A stretch of DNA of 64,000 nt from Streptomyces sp. NBC_01454 (GTDB lineage Bacteria > Actinomycetota > Actinomycetes > Streptomycetales > Streptomycetaceae): NCBI RefSeq assembly GCF_036227565.1, contig NZ_CP109460.1, positions 1,736,001-1,800,000 on the forward strand. The letters are read 5' to 3'. Made by a program: the position numbers and the translations under genes. Within the stretch, counting starts at the first letter, position 1. Every line of letters starts with the position of its first letter. The notes under the pieces are model-generated. The model did no database searches. It was not told the DNA's origin and was given only the letters and a program-made list of their open reading frames with translations. Below are positions 16,944 through 26,271 of the stretch, piece after piece.

Positions 16944-17750
16944 ATGGACCCGCGCCCCACGCTCGTCGTCATCGCCCACGGCAGCCGCGACCCGCGGCAC
17001 CCGGCGACCGTCTCCGCGCTCTGCGCGCGGGTGCGGGCGCTGCGGCCGGGGCTGCGCGTGGAGGTCGGCTATCTCGACTTCTGTGCGCCCCGGGTGCCGC
17101 GGCTGCTGGAGCGGCTGTCGGCCGAGGCCGCGGCGTGGGAGCGGGCCGGCGGGCGAGGACAGGGCGTGCGGGAGGTGGTGGCGCTGCCGCTGCTGCTCAC
17201 CCGGGCCTTCCATGCGAAGTCCGACATCCCGGCGGTGCTGCGGGAGGCGGAAGCGCGGCTGCCCCTGCTGAGCCTCCGCCAGGCGGCAGTGCTCGGCCCC
17301 TCCGCCCTGCTGACGGCCGCGCTGGAGCGCCGGCTGGCCCAGGCCGGGGTGCGGCCCGGCGACCCCCGCCCGACCGGGGTCGTCCTGGCCTCGGCGGGCT
17401 CCTCCGACCCGGAGGCGGGCGCAGTGCTCGCTGAAACCGCGCGGGAGTGGCGGCGCACCGCCGGATGGTGTGCCGTGCGACCTGCGTTCGCCTCCGCATC
17501 CCTTCCCCGCACGGCCGATGCCGTGCGGGAGCTGCGCGCCGAGGGCATCGAGCGGGTGGCCGTCGCCCCGTACGTCATCGCCCCCGGCTTCCTGCCGGAC
17601 CGGATCGCCGCCGGGGCCCGTGAGGCCGGTGCCGATGCGCTGGCGCCGGTCCTGGGGGCCGCGCCCGAGCTGGCCCGGCTGCTGCTGCGGCGTTACGACG
17701 ACGCGGTCGTGGAGCGGGCCCGCGGGGACCGGACGGCGCTGATCGCCTGA
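16944..17750 (+). CDS. Sirohydrochlorin chelatase (CbiX-type)
   Basis: A 268-residue class II chelatase made of two similar halves. VVIAHGSRDPRHPATV (about residues 8-23) carries the metal-binding His, and the second half has TGVVLASAGSSDPEAG and VAVAPYVIAPGFLPDRI. CbiX/SirB enzymes insert Co or Fe into sirohydrochlorin. As the last gene of a sulfite-reductase operon it most probably supplies iron for sirohaem. In the second half the position of the His in HGS is taken by AGS, so a single active site is likely. It starts 3 bp after ssuC. Confidence 0.88.
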   Translation: MDPRPTLVVIAHGSRDPRHPATVSALCARVRALRPGLRVEVGYLDFCAPRVPRLLERLSAEAAAWERAGGRGQGVREVVALPLLLTRAFHAKSDIPAVLREAEARLPLLSLRQAAVLGPSALLTAALERRLAQAGVRPGDPRPTGVVLASAGSSDPEAGAVLAETAREWRRTAGWCAVRPAFASASLPRTADAVRELRAEGIERVAVAPYVIAPGFLPDRIAAGAREAGADALAPVLGAAPELARLLLRRYDDAVVERARGDRTALIA

Positions 17751-17772
17751 CCGGTCCCGCACGGTGTGCCGG

Positions 17773-19443
17773 TCAGCCGGCCGCGGTGCGCAGCCAGACC
17801 GTGGTCCACGGCGGCAGCTGACCGCCGGTGACCGGTGCGGAGGACAGCAGCAGTTCGCCGGCCGGCAGCGGCCGGGGCTCGTCCGACAGGTTGGCCACAC
17901 ACTCCCAGCCGCCCGAGCGGCGGAAGTGGAGTATCCCCGGGTCGGCGGCCGCCGCGTCGTCGGCCCACTCCAGCGCCTCATCGGCGATCAGCCGGCGGCG
18001 GGTGGCCAGCGCCGCGCGGTACAGCTCCAGGGGCGAGGAGGCCACGCCCTGCTGGGCCTCGACGGACAACTCGCCCCAGCCCGTGGGCTGCGGCAGCCAT
18101 GCGCCGCCGCTGCCGAACCCGTACGAGCTGCCCTCGCGCCGCCACGGCAGCGGCACCCGGCAGCCGTCACGCCCCTTCAGCCGGCCCGCGCTGCGGACCG
18201 ACACCGGGTCCTGGAGGCTCTCGCGGGCCAGGTCGGCGACCTCGGGCAGCCCCAGTTCCTCGCCCTGGTAGACGTAGCTCGAACCGGGCAGCGCCAGCAT
18301 CAGCAGGGTCGCGGCCAGCGCCCGGCGCAGCCCGAAGTCCCGGTCCAGCGACGGCTCCTGGCCGTCGGAGAGCAGCCAGGCTTCTTCGTCGCGGCCGTCC
18401 GGAAGGCCGTAGCGCGAGGCGTGCCGGATCACGTCGTGGTTGGAGAGCACCCAGGTGGCCGTGGCGCCGGCGGCCCGGGCGTCGGCGAGCGCGAGGTCGA
18501 TGGAGGCCCGCAGCTCCGGCGCGTCCAGCTTCGCCTTGAGGAAGTCGAAGTTGAAGGCCTGGCCCAGCTCCTGGGGGGTCGCGTAGGCGGTGCGGCGGGA
18601 GTTGCGCACCCAGGCCTCGGCGACGGCGATGCGGGGCGGGTCGTACTCGTTGAAGACCTTGCGCCACTCGCGGAAGATGTCATGCACCTCGTCCCGGTCC
18701 CAGAAGGGGTGGCTGCCGTCCTCGGGCAGGTCCTGTGGCCGGTAGCTCTCCACGCCTCCGATGTTGCGCAGCGGCGCGGCCAGATCCTTTGCCAGGCCGT
18801 GGGCCACATCGACCCGGAAGCCGTCGACGCCGCGGTCGGACCAGAAGCGCAGGGTCTGCCGGAAGTCGGCGCGGACCTCGGGGTTGTCCCAGTTGAAGTC
18901 GGGCTGTTCGGGGGCGAAGAGGTGGAGGTACCACCAGCCGTCGGGCAGCCGGGTCCAGGCCGGGCCGCCGAAGCAGGAGACCCAGTCGGTGGGCGGCTCC
19001 TCGCCCCGCTCGCCCCGGCCCTCGCGGAAGACGTAACGCTCCCGGGCGGCGGACCCGGGGGCGGCGCGCAACGCCTCCTGGAACCAGACGTGCTGGTCGG
19101 AGGAGTGGTTGGGCACGATGTCGACCATCACCTTGATGCCGAGGCGGTGGGCCTCGGCGACCATGGCGTCGAAGTCGTCGAGGGTGCCCAGCCGGGGGTC
19201 GACGTCGCGGTAGTCGGCGACGTCATAGCCGCCGTCGGCCAGCTGTGAGGGGTAGAAGGGGCTCAGCCAGACGGCGTCCACGCCCAGGTCGGCGAGGTAG
19301 GGCAGCCGGGAGGTCACGCCGGGGAGGTCACCGAGACCGTCGCCGTCGAAGTCGGCGAAGCTGCGCGGATACACCTGGTAGACGACGGCCTGCCGCCACC
19401 AGTCGGTGGTGTTGCTGTCGGAGCCGAGGTGCTGTGCGGTCAC
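17773..19443 (-). CDS. Alpha-glucosidase (GH13 family)
   Basis: A 556-residue GH13 enzyme. WWRQAVVYQVYPRSFADFDGDGLGDLPG starts the barrel, followed by MVDIVPNHSSDQHVWFQ, the nucleophile Asp in VDGFRVDVAHG (about residue 208), the acid Glu in AVAEAWV (about 272) and the stabiliser in VLSNHDV (about 334). No signal peptide is seen, so it hydrolyses imported oligosaccharides in the cytoplasm. The GTG at 19443 has GAAGG upstream; longer in-frame starts add low-complexity residues only. It follows the importer genes, so uptake and hydrolysis are linked. Confidence 0.92.
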   Translation of the reverse strand: MTAQHLGSDSNTTDWWRQAVVYQVYPRSFADFDGDGLGDLPGVTSRLPYLADLGVDAVWLSPFYPSQLADGGYDVADYRDVDPRLGTLDDFDAMVAEAHRLGIKVMVDIVPNHSSDQHVWFQEALRAAPGSAARERYVFREGRGERGEEPPTDWVSCFGGPAWTRLPDGWWYLHLFAPEQPDFNWDNPEVRADFRQTLRFWSDRGVDGFRVDVAHGLAKDLAAPLRNIGGVESYRPQDLPEDGSHPFWDRDEVHDIFREWRKVFNEYDPPRIAVAEAWVRNSRRTAYATPQELGQAFNFDFLKAKLDAPELRASIDLALADARAAGATATWVLSNHDVIRHASRYGLPDGRDEEAWLLSDGQEPSLDRDFGLRRALAATLLMLALPGSSYVYQGEELGLPEVADLARESLQDPVSVRSAGRLKGRDGCRVPLPWRREGSSYGFGSGGAWLPQPTGWGELSVEAQQGVASSPLELYRAALATRRRLIADEALEWADDAAAADPGILHFRRSGGWECVANLSDEPRPLPAGELLLSSAPVTGGQLPPWTTVWLRTAAG

Positions 19444-19571
19444 GTGGATACCCTTCGGTGCGGTGGCGGTGGCGGTTGCTGTGGCGGACGCGTGACGGGA
19501 TACGGCGCGGTGCGGCGCCGGGCGCGGTGGGGCGGGGCGGGACCGGCGGCGCCGGTCCCCGGGCCGGGGGC

Positions 19572-20420
19572 TCACCCCTTGACCGCCCCCGAGGTCATGC
19601 CCGAGACGATCGAGCGGCGGAAGATCAGGACCAGGATGCCGATCGGCAGGGTGGCCGCGACGGCCCCCGCGAAGAGCGTCCCGTAGGGGACCGTGTACTG
19701 GCTGGTGAACAGGGCGATGCCGACCGGAACGGTGCGGTGGCCGTCCTCGCTGTTGAAGGTCAGCGCCAGCAGGAACTCCGACCAGGTCGCGGTGAAGGTG
19801 AAGATGCCCGCGGTGAACAGCCCCGGCCTGGCGAGGGGGGCGATGACGGTCAGGACGATGCGCAGTGGCCCCGCGCCGTCGACGGTGGCCGCCTCCTCCA
19901 GTTCCTGGGGGATGCCGACGAGATAGTTGCGCATGATCCAGATGGCGAACGGCAGGTTGAGCGCGACGTAGGGCACGATCAGACCGGCGTAGCTGTTGAG
20001 CAGCCCCGCCTGCCGCTCCAGCAGGAAGAGCGGGACGACCAGCGCGATCGGCGGGAAGACGGACAGCATCAGCAGCGCGGTCATCAGGGGGCCGCGGCCG
20101 CGCAGCGGGGTGCGGGCCAGGGCGTACCCCGCGAAGAAGGACAGCCCCAGCACGAGGACCGTCGACACCGAGGCCACCAGCACGCTGTTGAGCAGATAGC
20201 GGCCGATGCCGTTGCGGACGAACGCCTCGGCGTAGTTGCCGAGCGTCGGCGACTTGGGGACCAGCGACGGCGGGGCCGCGCTGATCTCCCCCGGGCCCTT
20301 GAAGGACGAGGCGAGCATCCAGTACAGCGGGAGCGTCGACAGCACGACGATCGTCAGACCGCCGAGATTGACGACGTTGAGGTACCGGCGGATGCCGGAC
20401 GCCGGTGCGCGGCGGCTCAT
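19572..20420 (-). CDS. Carbohydrate ABC transporter permease (MalG-like)
   Basis: A 282-residue inner-membrane permease with six transmembrane segments. The conserved EAA loop reads PQELEEAATVDGAGPLRIVLTVIAPLARPG, and the C-terminus ends in a short IFRRSIVSGMTSGAVKG as in MalG-type proteins. The ATG overlaps the stop of the upstream permease (ATGA). It pairs with the MalF-like protein to move an oligosaccharide, probably an alpha-glucoside given the adjacent hydrolase. No ATPase gene is present; Streptomyces sugar importers often share MsiK. Confidence 0.92.
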   Translation of the reverse strand: MSRRAPASGIRRYLNVVNLGGLTIVVLSTLPLYWMLASSFKGPGEISAAPPSLVPKSPTLGNYAEAFVRNGIGRYLLNSVLVASVSTVLVLGLSFFAGYALARTPLRGRGPLMTALLMLSVFPPIALVVPLFLLERQAGLLNSYAGLIVPYVALNLPFAIWIMRNYLVGIPQELEEAATVDGAGPLRIVLTVIAPLARPGLFTAGIFTFTATWSEFLLALTFNSEDGHRTVPVGIALFTSQYTVPYGTLFAGAVAATLPIGILVLIFRRSIVSGMTSGAVKG

Positions 20421-21409
20421 CCCCGCCCCCCTTCGTCGGCCTGGGCCTTGAAGAGCCGCAGGAAGAGCAGACAGCAGCCGATCACGATGACCGCGGTGGT
20501 GGTCGCCACCGCCGCGCCCCGGCCGATTTCGAGATTCTGGAAGAGCGTCTTGTAGCCCAGGATCGCCAGCGACTGGGTGGCGGTGCCGGGGCCGCCCTGG
20601 GTCAGCACGAAGGGCAGGTCGAAGATGCCGAAGGCCTGCAGGATGCGGAAGAGCACGGCGATGGCCATGATCGGGCGCAGCTGCGGCAGCGTCACCTTCC
20701 AGAACGTGGTCCAGGCATTGGCCCCGTCGATCTCTGCTGCCTCGTAGACGTCGTCGGGAATCAGCATCAGCCCGGCGAGGACGACAATGGCGACGAAGGG
20801 CGTGGTTTTCCATACATCGACCACCACCATGGCGCCCATGGCGGAGGCGGGCTGCCCGAGAATGTCCGGCTGGTGGCCGAGCAACTGCTCGAAGAACCAG
20901 GTCAGTCCGCCGTAGGTGCCGTTGTAGAGATATCCCCACAGCTGGGCGGCGACCACATTGATCAGCGCCCAGGGCAGCAGCAGCACGGCGAGCACCCAGC
21001 CGCGGGCGGCGCCCAGCCGGTCCAGTACGAGCGCGGCCACCGTGCCCAGCACCAGCTCCAGCACGACGGTGACGACGGTGAACCCGAAGGTGAAGAGGAG
21101 CGCCTCGCGCCACTCCGGGCTGCTCAGCACGGCGGCGTAGTGGTCACCCGTCAGGGACTCGATGCGGAACCCGCCGTATTCCAGGCGGACATCGGCGAAG
21201 CTCAGCAGCACGGAGAAGAGCACCGGGAAGACCGTCACCGCGCCGATGGTGAGCAGCGCCGGCGAGGCGAAGACCCAGCCGGTGCGCGCCTTGCGGCGCC
21301 GGCTCGTACGGGCCGGACCGCCGTCGCGCGGGGCCGGTGTGCTCCGCGGGCCGGCCGGCTCGGGGGCGGTGTCCCGCGACGCGGTCGCGGCGGAGGGCAC
21401 GGCGGTCAC
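20417..21409 (-). CDS. Carbohydrate ABC transporter permease (MalF-like)
   Basis: A 330-residue permease. A cytoplasmic Ala/Pro/Arg-rich N-terminus of about 45 residues precedes six transmembrane helices. The EAA loop is DDVYEAAEIDGANAWTTFWKVTLPQLRP, followed by FDLPFVLTQGGPGTATQSL typical of sugar permease subunit 1. It overlaps the binding-protein gene upstream and the second permease downstream by 4 bp each, giving a tightly coupled binding protein-permease-permease operon. Confidence 0.92.
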   Translation of the reverse strand: MTAVPSAATASRDTAPEPAGPRSTPAPRDGGPARTSRRRKARTGWVFASPALLTIGAVTVFPVLFSVLLSFADVRLEYGGFRIESLTGDHYAAVLSSPEWREALLFTFGFTVVTVVLELVLGTVAALVLDRLGAARGWVLAVLLLPWALINVVAAQLWGYLYNGTYGGLTWFFEQLLGHQPDILGQPASAMGAMVVVDVWKTTPFVAIVVLAGLMLIPDDVYEAAEIDGANAWTTFWKVTLPQLRPIMAIAVLFRILQAFGIFDLPFVLTQGGPGTATQSLAILGYKTLFQNLEIGRGAAVATTTAVIVIGCCLLFLRLFKAQADEGGRG

Positions 21410-22731
21410 AGGGCCCTGCCTTCCAGTGCGGTCCGGATGTCGTCGCGGGCCGCGCGCACGGCCCGGGCCGGGGAGGTCCGGCCGCCGGTCACCGCATTGC
21501 CCTGGGTGTAGAGGGCCTTGCTGACCTGGGAGTAGTAGGGGGTCTGCACCGGGCGGGCGACCAGGCGCAGTTCGTGCGCCATGGTGAGCGTGGGGTCGCC
21601 GACCTTGTGGGCCTCGGGTCTGGTGAGCGCCTCTTGCAGGGCCGGGATCACCCCGGCGTTCTTCAGCAGGATCATCTGTGCCTCCTCGCCGGCGCAGAAG
21701 CGGGCGAAGGTGACCGCGGCCCCGAGGTGGTGGGAGTTGGGATTGACGAAGTTGCTCCAGCCGCCGGCGCAGCTCACCCCGGGCGGGCCGCCGCCGTCGA
21801 AGCCGGGCCGGGGGGCCACGCCGACCCGGCCCGCGACCTTGGAGACCGAGCGGTCGGCCGCGTTGCCCCAGGCGTAGGACCAGTTGCGCAGGAAGACGCC
21901 GCGGCCGCCGACGAAGGCGTCCTGCGAGTCCGCCTCCACGTAGGTGGTGACCGTGGAGGGCGAGACGCCGGTCTCGGTGAACTGCCGCATCAGCGCGAAC
22001 GCCCGCTCCGCGCCCGGCCCGTTCAGCGCCACACCGCCCGCGTGATCCAGTACGGGGGCGTCGGCGTCGGCCAGGAACTCGGCGACATTGCAGGTCAGCG
22101 ACTCCGAGACATTGGCCTGCCAGAGAAAGCCGTAGGCGGCGTCACCGGCCCGCTGGATCTTCCGGGAGGTGCGCAGCAACTCCTCCCAGGTACGGGGCAC
22201 CGGCAGCCCGTGCTTGGCCAGCAGGTCCTTCCGGTAGAAGAGGAAGGCGCTGTCGGTGAAGAAGGGCAGCGCGTAGACGGCACCGCGGTATTCGCTGACC
22301 CTGCGCAGCGCCGGCGGATAGTCCGCCCAGAAGTCCTTGGGCAGCAGTTTCTGCAGCGGCAGGGCAAGGGAGTTGGCGCCGAACTGGGCGGGCCAGGTGG
22401 TGTCGCCGAGATAGACGTCCGGAGTGGGTGAGGCGCCCGCGAGCTGGGTGGTGACCGCGGCGCGATTGGCGTCGGTGGTGCTCAGGGCGTTCGACTTCCG
22501 GACACGGATGTTCGGATGGCGGCGCTGGAAGGCACGAATGATCAGGTCGGCCACCACCGGACCGTTCCGGGCGGGGATTTCGGACACCCACCAGGTGAGA
22601 GTGGCCGGGGTACGCGGAGTGTGGGCAGCCTGGGTCAACAGGGTGTCCAAGGACTTGCCCGCGCAACCGCTGGTGAACCCGGCTCCGAGGGCGAGACCGC
22701 TCGCGAGCAGGGTTCTGCGGCGCAAGGCCAT
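21406..22731 (-). CDS. Extracellular sugar-binding lipoprotein
   Basis: A 441-residue family-1 solute-binding protein. The N-terminus MALRRRTLLASGLALGAG with lipobox TSGC (Cys near residue 23) gives membrane anchoring; the RRR followed by a hydrophobic stretch could also be read as a Tat-like signal. ATLTWWVSE, DVYLGDTTWPAQF and the ALPFFTDSAFLFYRKDLL segment match sugar-binding proteins. It is the first gene of the importer operon, divergent from the LacI regulator across 149 bp carrying a pair of operator-like repeats. Confidence 0.9.
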   Translation of the reverse strand: MALRRRTLLASGLALGAGFTSGCAGKSLDTLLTQAAHTPRTPATLTWWVSEIPARNGPVVADLIIRAFQRRHPNIRVRKSNALSTTDANRAAVTTQLAGASPTPDVYLGDTTWPAQFGANSLALPLQKLLPKDFWADYPPALRRVSEYRGAVYALPFFTDSAFLFYRKDLLAKHGLPVPRTWEELLRTSRKIQRAGDAAYGFLWQANVSESLTCNVAEFLADADAPVLDHAGGVALNGPGAERAFALMRQFTETGVSPSTVTTYVEADSQDAFVGGRGVFLRNWSYAWGNAADRSVSKVAGRVGVAPRPGFDGGGPPGVSCAGGWSNFVNPNSHHLGAAVTFARFCAGEEAQMILLKNAGVIPALQEALTRPEAHKVGDPTLTMAHELRLVARPVQTPYYSQVSKALYTQGNAVTGGRTSPARAVRAARDDIRTALEGRAL

Positions 22732-22759
22732 GAGTGCTCCTCACGTCTTGGCTGACTTC

Positions 22760-22856
22760 GATGACAGCGCTTGCAGGCTAGAAGTGGCCTTGTCGCCAGG
22801 TCAACGGGTGGTGAACAACAGATTTCGCGAGCGATCCTCTTGGCAACGCTGTCATC
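22760..22856. promoter_or_regulatory. Divergent promoter region with paired LacI-type operator half-sites
   Basis: GATGACAGCG at 22760-22769 and its exact inverted copy CGCTGTCATC at 22847-22856 flank the spacer between the importer operon and lacI, 87 bp apart centre to centre. CAGCGCTTG around the first copy resembles the CG-centred sites of LacI-family regulators. A TAGCGT at 22869, only 6 bp before the lacI ATG, suggests a near-leaderless lacI transcript. Confidence 0.5.
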
Positions 22857-22880
22857 GCGATTTTGTGCTAGCGTCCCGGC

Positions 22881-23912
22881 ATGTCCTCAGCTCGGAGCGA
22901 GGCCACGATGGCCGATGTGGCCCATCGGGCGGGGGTCTCGGTGTCCACGGTGTCGCGCACGCTGCGCGGGCTGTCCACCGTCTCGGACACGACCCGCGCC
23001 CGCGTCGAAACGGCGGCCCGCGAGCTCTCGTTCGCGATCACCCGCAGTGCGTCCAGTCTCGTCACCGGCCGCACCGGCCGGGTCGCCGTCCTCATGCCCA
23101 ACCTGGCCTCGTGGTTTCTGAGTTCGGCACTGTCCGGCATGGCCCCCGCGCTGCGCGAGGCGGGCCTGGACCTGCTGGTCTACAGCGTGAGCGATGTACA
23201 CGAACGCGCCGACTTCTTCGACCGGCTGCCCGCCCGCCGCAACGCCGACGCCCTCCTCGTGGTGAGCTTCGCGCTCACCCCCGCCGAACGCGCCCGGCTG
23301 GACGATCTGGGGATGCCCCTGGTGTTCGTCAGCCAGCACGCACCGGGGCGCCCCAGTGTCTACGTCGACGACGAGGACGCCGCACTGCGCGGCACCCGCC
23401 ATCTGATCAACCTCGGCCACCGGCGGATCGCCTTCCTCCAGACCTTCGACGAGACCGGCTTCGCCTGGAGCAGCAAGAACCGGCTCGCCGGGCATCTGCG
23501 GGCCCTCGCCGACGCCGGGCTGGAGCACGACCCCTCCCTGGTGATGAGCGTGCCCGGCTGGAAGGGCAGCGGCATGGCCACGGCCGTGGGGCGGCTGATG
23601 AGCCTCCAGGCCCCGCCGACCGCGCTGTTCACCGAGACCGACGATCTGGCGTTCCGGCTGCTGGCGGCCCTGCGCGCGGCCAACGTCTCGGTTCCGGGGC
23701 AGGTTTCGGTGATGGGGTTCGACGACCACGTCATGGCGGGAGTGCTGGGTCTGACGACGCTGGCCCAGCCCGCCGTGGAACTCGGCCGCACCGCCATACG
23801 CCTCACCCGCTCGGTGATCGACGACTCCGACGGCGCCCACGAACGCCACATCGTCCTGCCCACCGAACTCGTCCCCCGCGGCAGCACGGCGCCCCCACCG
23901 ACGGGAGGTTGA
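22881..23912 (+). CDS. LacI-family transcriptional repressor
   Basis: A 343-residue regulator. The N-terminal helix-turn-helix TMADVAHRAGVSVSTVSRTLRG (about residues 9-30) and hinge region AARELSFAITRSASSLVTGRTG are followed by a periplasmic-binding-protein-like ligand domain with GTRHLINLGHRRIAFL, PTALFTETDDLAFRLLAAL and VSVMGFDDHVMAG. It is divergent from the sugar importer/alpha-glucosidase operon and probably represses it until an oligosaccharide binds. It ends in a short Pro-rich tail. Confidence 0.92.
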   Translation: MSSARSEATMADVAHRAGVSVSTVSRTLRGLSTVSDTTRARVETAARELSFAITRSASSLVTGRTGRVAVLMPNLASWFLSSALSGMAPALREAGLDLLVYSVSDVHERADFFDRLPARRNADALLVVSFALTPAERARLDDLGMPLVFVSQHAPGRPSVYVDDEDAALRGTRHLINLGHRRIAFLQTFDETGFAWSSKNRLAGHLRALADAGLEHDPSLVMSVPGWKGSGMATAVGRLMSLQAPPTALFTETDDLAFRLLAALRAANVSVPGQVSVMGFDDHVMAGVLGLTTLAQPAVELGRTAIRLTRSVIDDSDGAHERHIVLPTELVPRGSTAPPPTGG

Positions 23913-24504
23913 GGCGGGGGCCGGGGCCGGCCCTCCTCTCGTCCCGCGCCCTGCGCCCTGACGAGCGAGCCACAGGGGCGCGCATCAGCCCCTTCCGCAC
24001 CCTCTCCTGCCTCAATCCGCCCCGGACTCCGCCACCCGTCCGTGCGACCGGCGCCGACCAGGCACGCAGGCACAGCACACGGCCCGCCGGCAAGAGCGCC
24101 CGGCGCGACACCGGCGCCCGATCGAGGTGGCGAGCCCGCGACTCCAGCGGAATCCGAGCGGCCCTCCAGGCGGGCATGTGACGATGGAAGTTTCCGCCGA
24201 GATAAACCGGAAAACAATTCCCCAAAATTTCTCCGGAGAATTCGCACGTCAGGGCCCCGGAAGCGGCAATTACATTTTTCACGGCGCAAAAGACCGGCCA
24301 TCGTGTATTCTGCGTTCGCCATCCGGAAAGGCGGTAACAAGCCGTTCTTCCGGCACCTTTCGGGCAGTCTCTTCTCCGGTGCGGGGCATGGCGCCCCCGT
24401 CGGTGAACCCCGCCATGGCGGGACGGTCCGGCATCGGAACGCGACAGCGAAAGAAGACGCACCCGGAACTTCGGAAACACGACAATGGGGGAGCGAAGAG
24501 TTCC
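23913..24504. other. Non-coding 592-bp region upstream of the beta-helix gene
   Basis: No supported gene. The first half is ordinary GC-rich DNA after lacI. The part from about 24180 to 24330 is markedly less GC-rich than the window and contains a perfect 12-bp palindrome TTCTCCGGAGAA at 24229-24240, plus AT-rich stretches such as AATTACATTTTTCACGG near 24270, consistent with a promoter/operator region for the secreted protein downstream. Confidence 0.45.
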
Positions 24505-26043
24505 GTGTTATATGCGCGAAAGTCCGCGACAGCCTTGATCTCAGCCCTCATACTCGCCTGCTCGGCCGGCACCGCGGCCACTGCCACCGCGGCCGACGAG
24601 CACCGGTCGGGCGGGACCACCTACTACGTCGACTGTTCCTCGGGGAACGACGCCAAGGCCGGTACCTCTGCCGGCACGGCCTGGCGCACGCTGGAGAAGG
24701 TGAACAGCGTCGTCTTCCGCCCCGGGGACAACATCCTCTTCCGCAAGGGCTCCACCTGTCAGGGGCAGCTGGTCCCCCAGGGCTCGGGCTCCGCCAAGTC
24801 GCCGATCAGGGTCATGTCCTACGGCTCCGGCGCCCGGCCCAAAGTGGTGGCCGCCGACGCGCGCGCCGCCGTCTACCTGCACAACGTCGAGGGCTGGGAG
24901 ATCCGCGGCCTGGACATCTCCGACCCGGGCGGCAATGTCACCGACCCCCGCACCGGGATCTACGTCGAGCTGACGGACTACGGCACCGGCTCGCACTACG
25001 TCTTCGACGACAACTACGTGCACGACGTGGCCGGATGCGACTGCACCAACCCGGGCCAGCCGGGCGGCGGGATCGTCTTCAACGCGACCGGCTCCCGCAA
25101 GGTCACCGGATTCTCCGGGATCACCGTCACCGACAACACCCTGCGCGACGTGAGCGGCATCGGGATCGGGACGTCGTCCCTCTGGGCCCGCCGGGCGCTC
25201 TACCCGGACGGACCGGGCAGCGCCTACGGCCCCGACACGGACATCGTGGTGGAGCGGAATCACCTCAGCCGGCTCGGCGGTGACGGGATCAACATCACCA
25301 ACGGCCAACACGCGATGATCCAGCACAACACCGTCGAGGGGTTCGGTCTCAAGGCGACCACCGACCACGCCGGCATCTGGTCGTGGAACTCCGACTACAC
25401 GACGATGCAGTACAACACCATCGGCGGTGGCGACGCGGGCACGTTCGGGGCGTTCGCCTTCGATGTCGACGGCGCGGACGTCGGCGACCTGTACCAGTAC
25501 AACGTCAGCCACGACAACAGCGGGATGATGCTGATCTGCTCGGTCGAGGGGCTGCCGTCGGACCGGCCGACGATCCGCTACAACATCAGCCAGAACGACC
25601 GCGACGTCTCCGGTGGCGTGATCATCCTGGCCTGCACCAAGCAGACGAACATCTCGATCTACGGCAACACCGTCTACGCCCCCACGGCCGACACGCTGTG
25701 GTGGAACGTCAGCCCGGACACCCCGCTGGTCGCGAACAACATCTTCGTCGGCAAGCCCGGGGGCTCGGCCTTCAAGGACACCACCAGCACCTTCACGGGG
25801 AACCTCTACCAGAACGTCTCCACGGTCCCGAGCGACGCGCACCGGGCGGTGGGTGACCCGCGGTTCGTCAGCCCCGGGTCCGCGACGTCCGTCGACGACG
25901 CCGCCGGGTACAAGCTGAGGAAGTCCTCCCCGGCGCTGGGCAGCGGGGTCCAGCTGTCCCAGGACGCGCCGCGCGACTTCTACGGCAACCGCGTCCCCGC
26001 CGCGCACCCGAACATGGGGGCGTACCAGGGAGCCGGTCTGTGA
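24505..26043 (+). CDS. Secreted right-handed parallel beta-helix protein
   Basis: A 512-residue exported protein. Starting at GTG 24505 (VLYARKSATALISALILAC), a Sec-type signal peptide ends near ATAADEH. The mature part opens with GGTTYYVDCSSGNDAKAGTSAGTAWRTLEKVN, a common start of polysaccharide-lyase-like beta-helix enzymes. It continues with repeated short strands rich in N and G (YNTIGGGDAG, RYNISQND, ISIYGNTVY), and ends with NMGAYQ. It probably acts on an extracellular polysaccharide; the catalytic class is not clear. The second codon is TTA. Longer in-frame starts reach 24127 but add no signal-like sequence. Confidence 0.75.
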   Translation: MLYARKSATALISALILACSAGTAATATAADEHRSGGTTYYVDCSSGNDAKAGTSAGTAWRTLEKVNSVVFRPGDNILFRKGSTCQGQLVPQGSGSAKSPIRVMSYGSGARPKVVAADARAAVYLHNVEGWEIRGLDISDPGGNVTDPRTGIYVELTDYGTGSHYVFDDNYVHDVAGCDCTNPGQPGGGIVFNATGSRKVTGFSGITVTDNTLRDVSGIGIGTSSLWARRALYPDGPGSAYGPDTDIVVERNHLSRLGGDGINITNGQHAMIQHNTVEGFGLKATTDHAGIWSWNSDYTTMQYNTIGGGDAGTFGAFAFDVDGADVGDLYQYNVSHDNSGMMLICSVEGLPSDRPTIRYNISQNDRDVSGGVIILACTKQTNISIYGNTVYAPTADTLWWNVSPDTPLVANNIFVGKPGGSAFKDTTSTFTGNLYQNVSTVPSDAHRAVGDPRFVSPGSATSVDDAAGYKLRKSSPALGSGVQLSQDAPRDFYGNRVPAAHPNMGAYQGAGL

Positions 26044-26157
26044 CCGGGCGCAACGACTGACGGTACGGCGCTCGTACAGCGCAGCACGGCGCAGCAGGAC
26101 GCAGTACGGCACCGGGCGTCGTCCCCACGAGCGGGACGGCGCCCGGAGTCCTTCTCA

Positions 26158-26187
26158 TGTGGCCGGTGGGCTTGCCCACCGGCCACA
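26158..26187. terminator. Terminator after the beta-helix gene
   Basis: A perfect 14-bp stem (TGTGGCCGGTGGGC / GCCCACCGGCCACA) with a two-base apex, 115 bp after the stop of the beta-helix gene and before the padR promoter. It isolates the polyketide cluster from its left neighbour. Confidence 0.8.
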
Positions 26188-26234
26188 CGCGTGTGCGCGC
26201 CGCGCGGCGCCGGCCCGGCCGCGGGCGGCAGAGG

Positions 26235-26264
26235 TTGAATTAGTCGCCCCCTCACTAGTAACCT
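26235..26264 (+). promoter_or_regulatory. padR promoter with operator between -35 and -10
   Basis: TTGAAT and TAACCT are 18 bp apart, ending 7 bp before the padR ATG, so the transcript is nearly leaderless. The spacer holds TAGTCGCC...ACTAGTA (26241-26260), which is repeated almost exactly in the promoter at 62565-62593. Its position would let a bound repressor block RNA polymerase, fitting PadR autoregulation. Confidence 0.65.
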
Positions 26265-26271
26265 GGAAACT

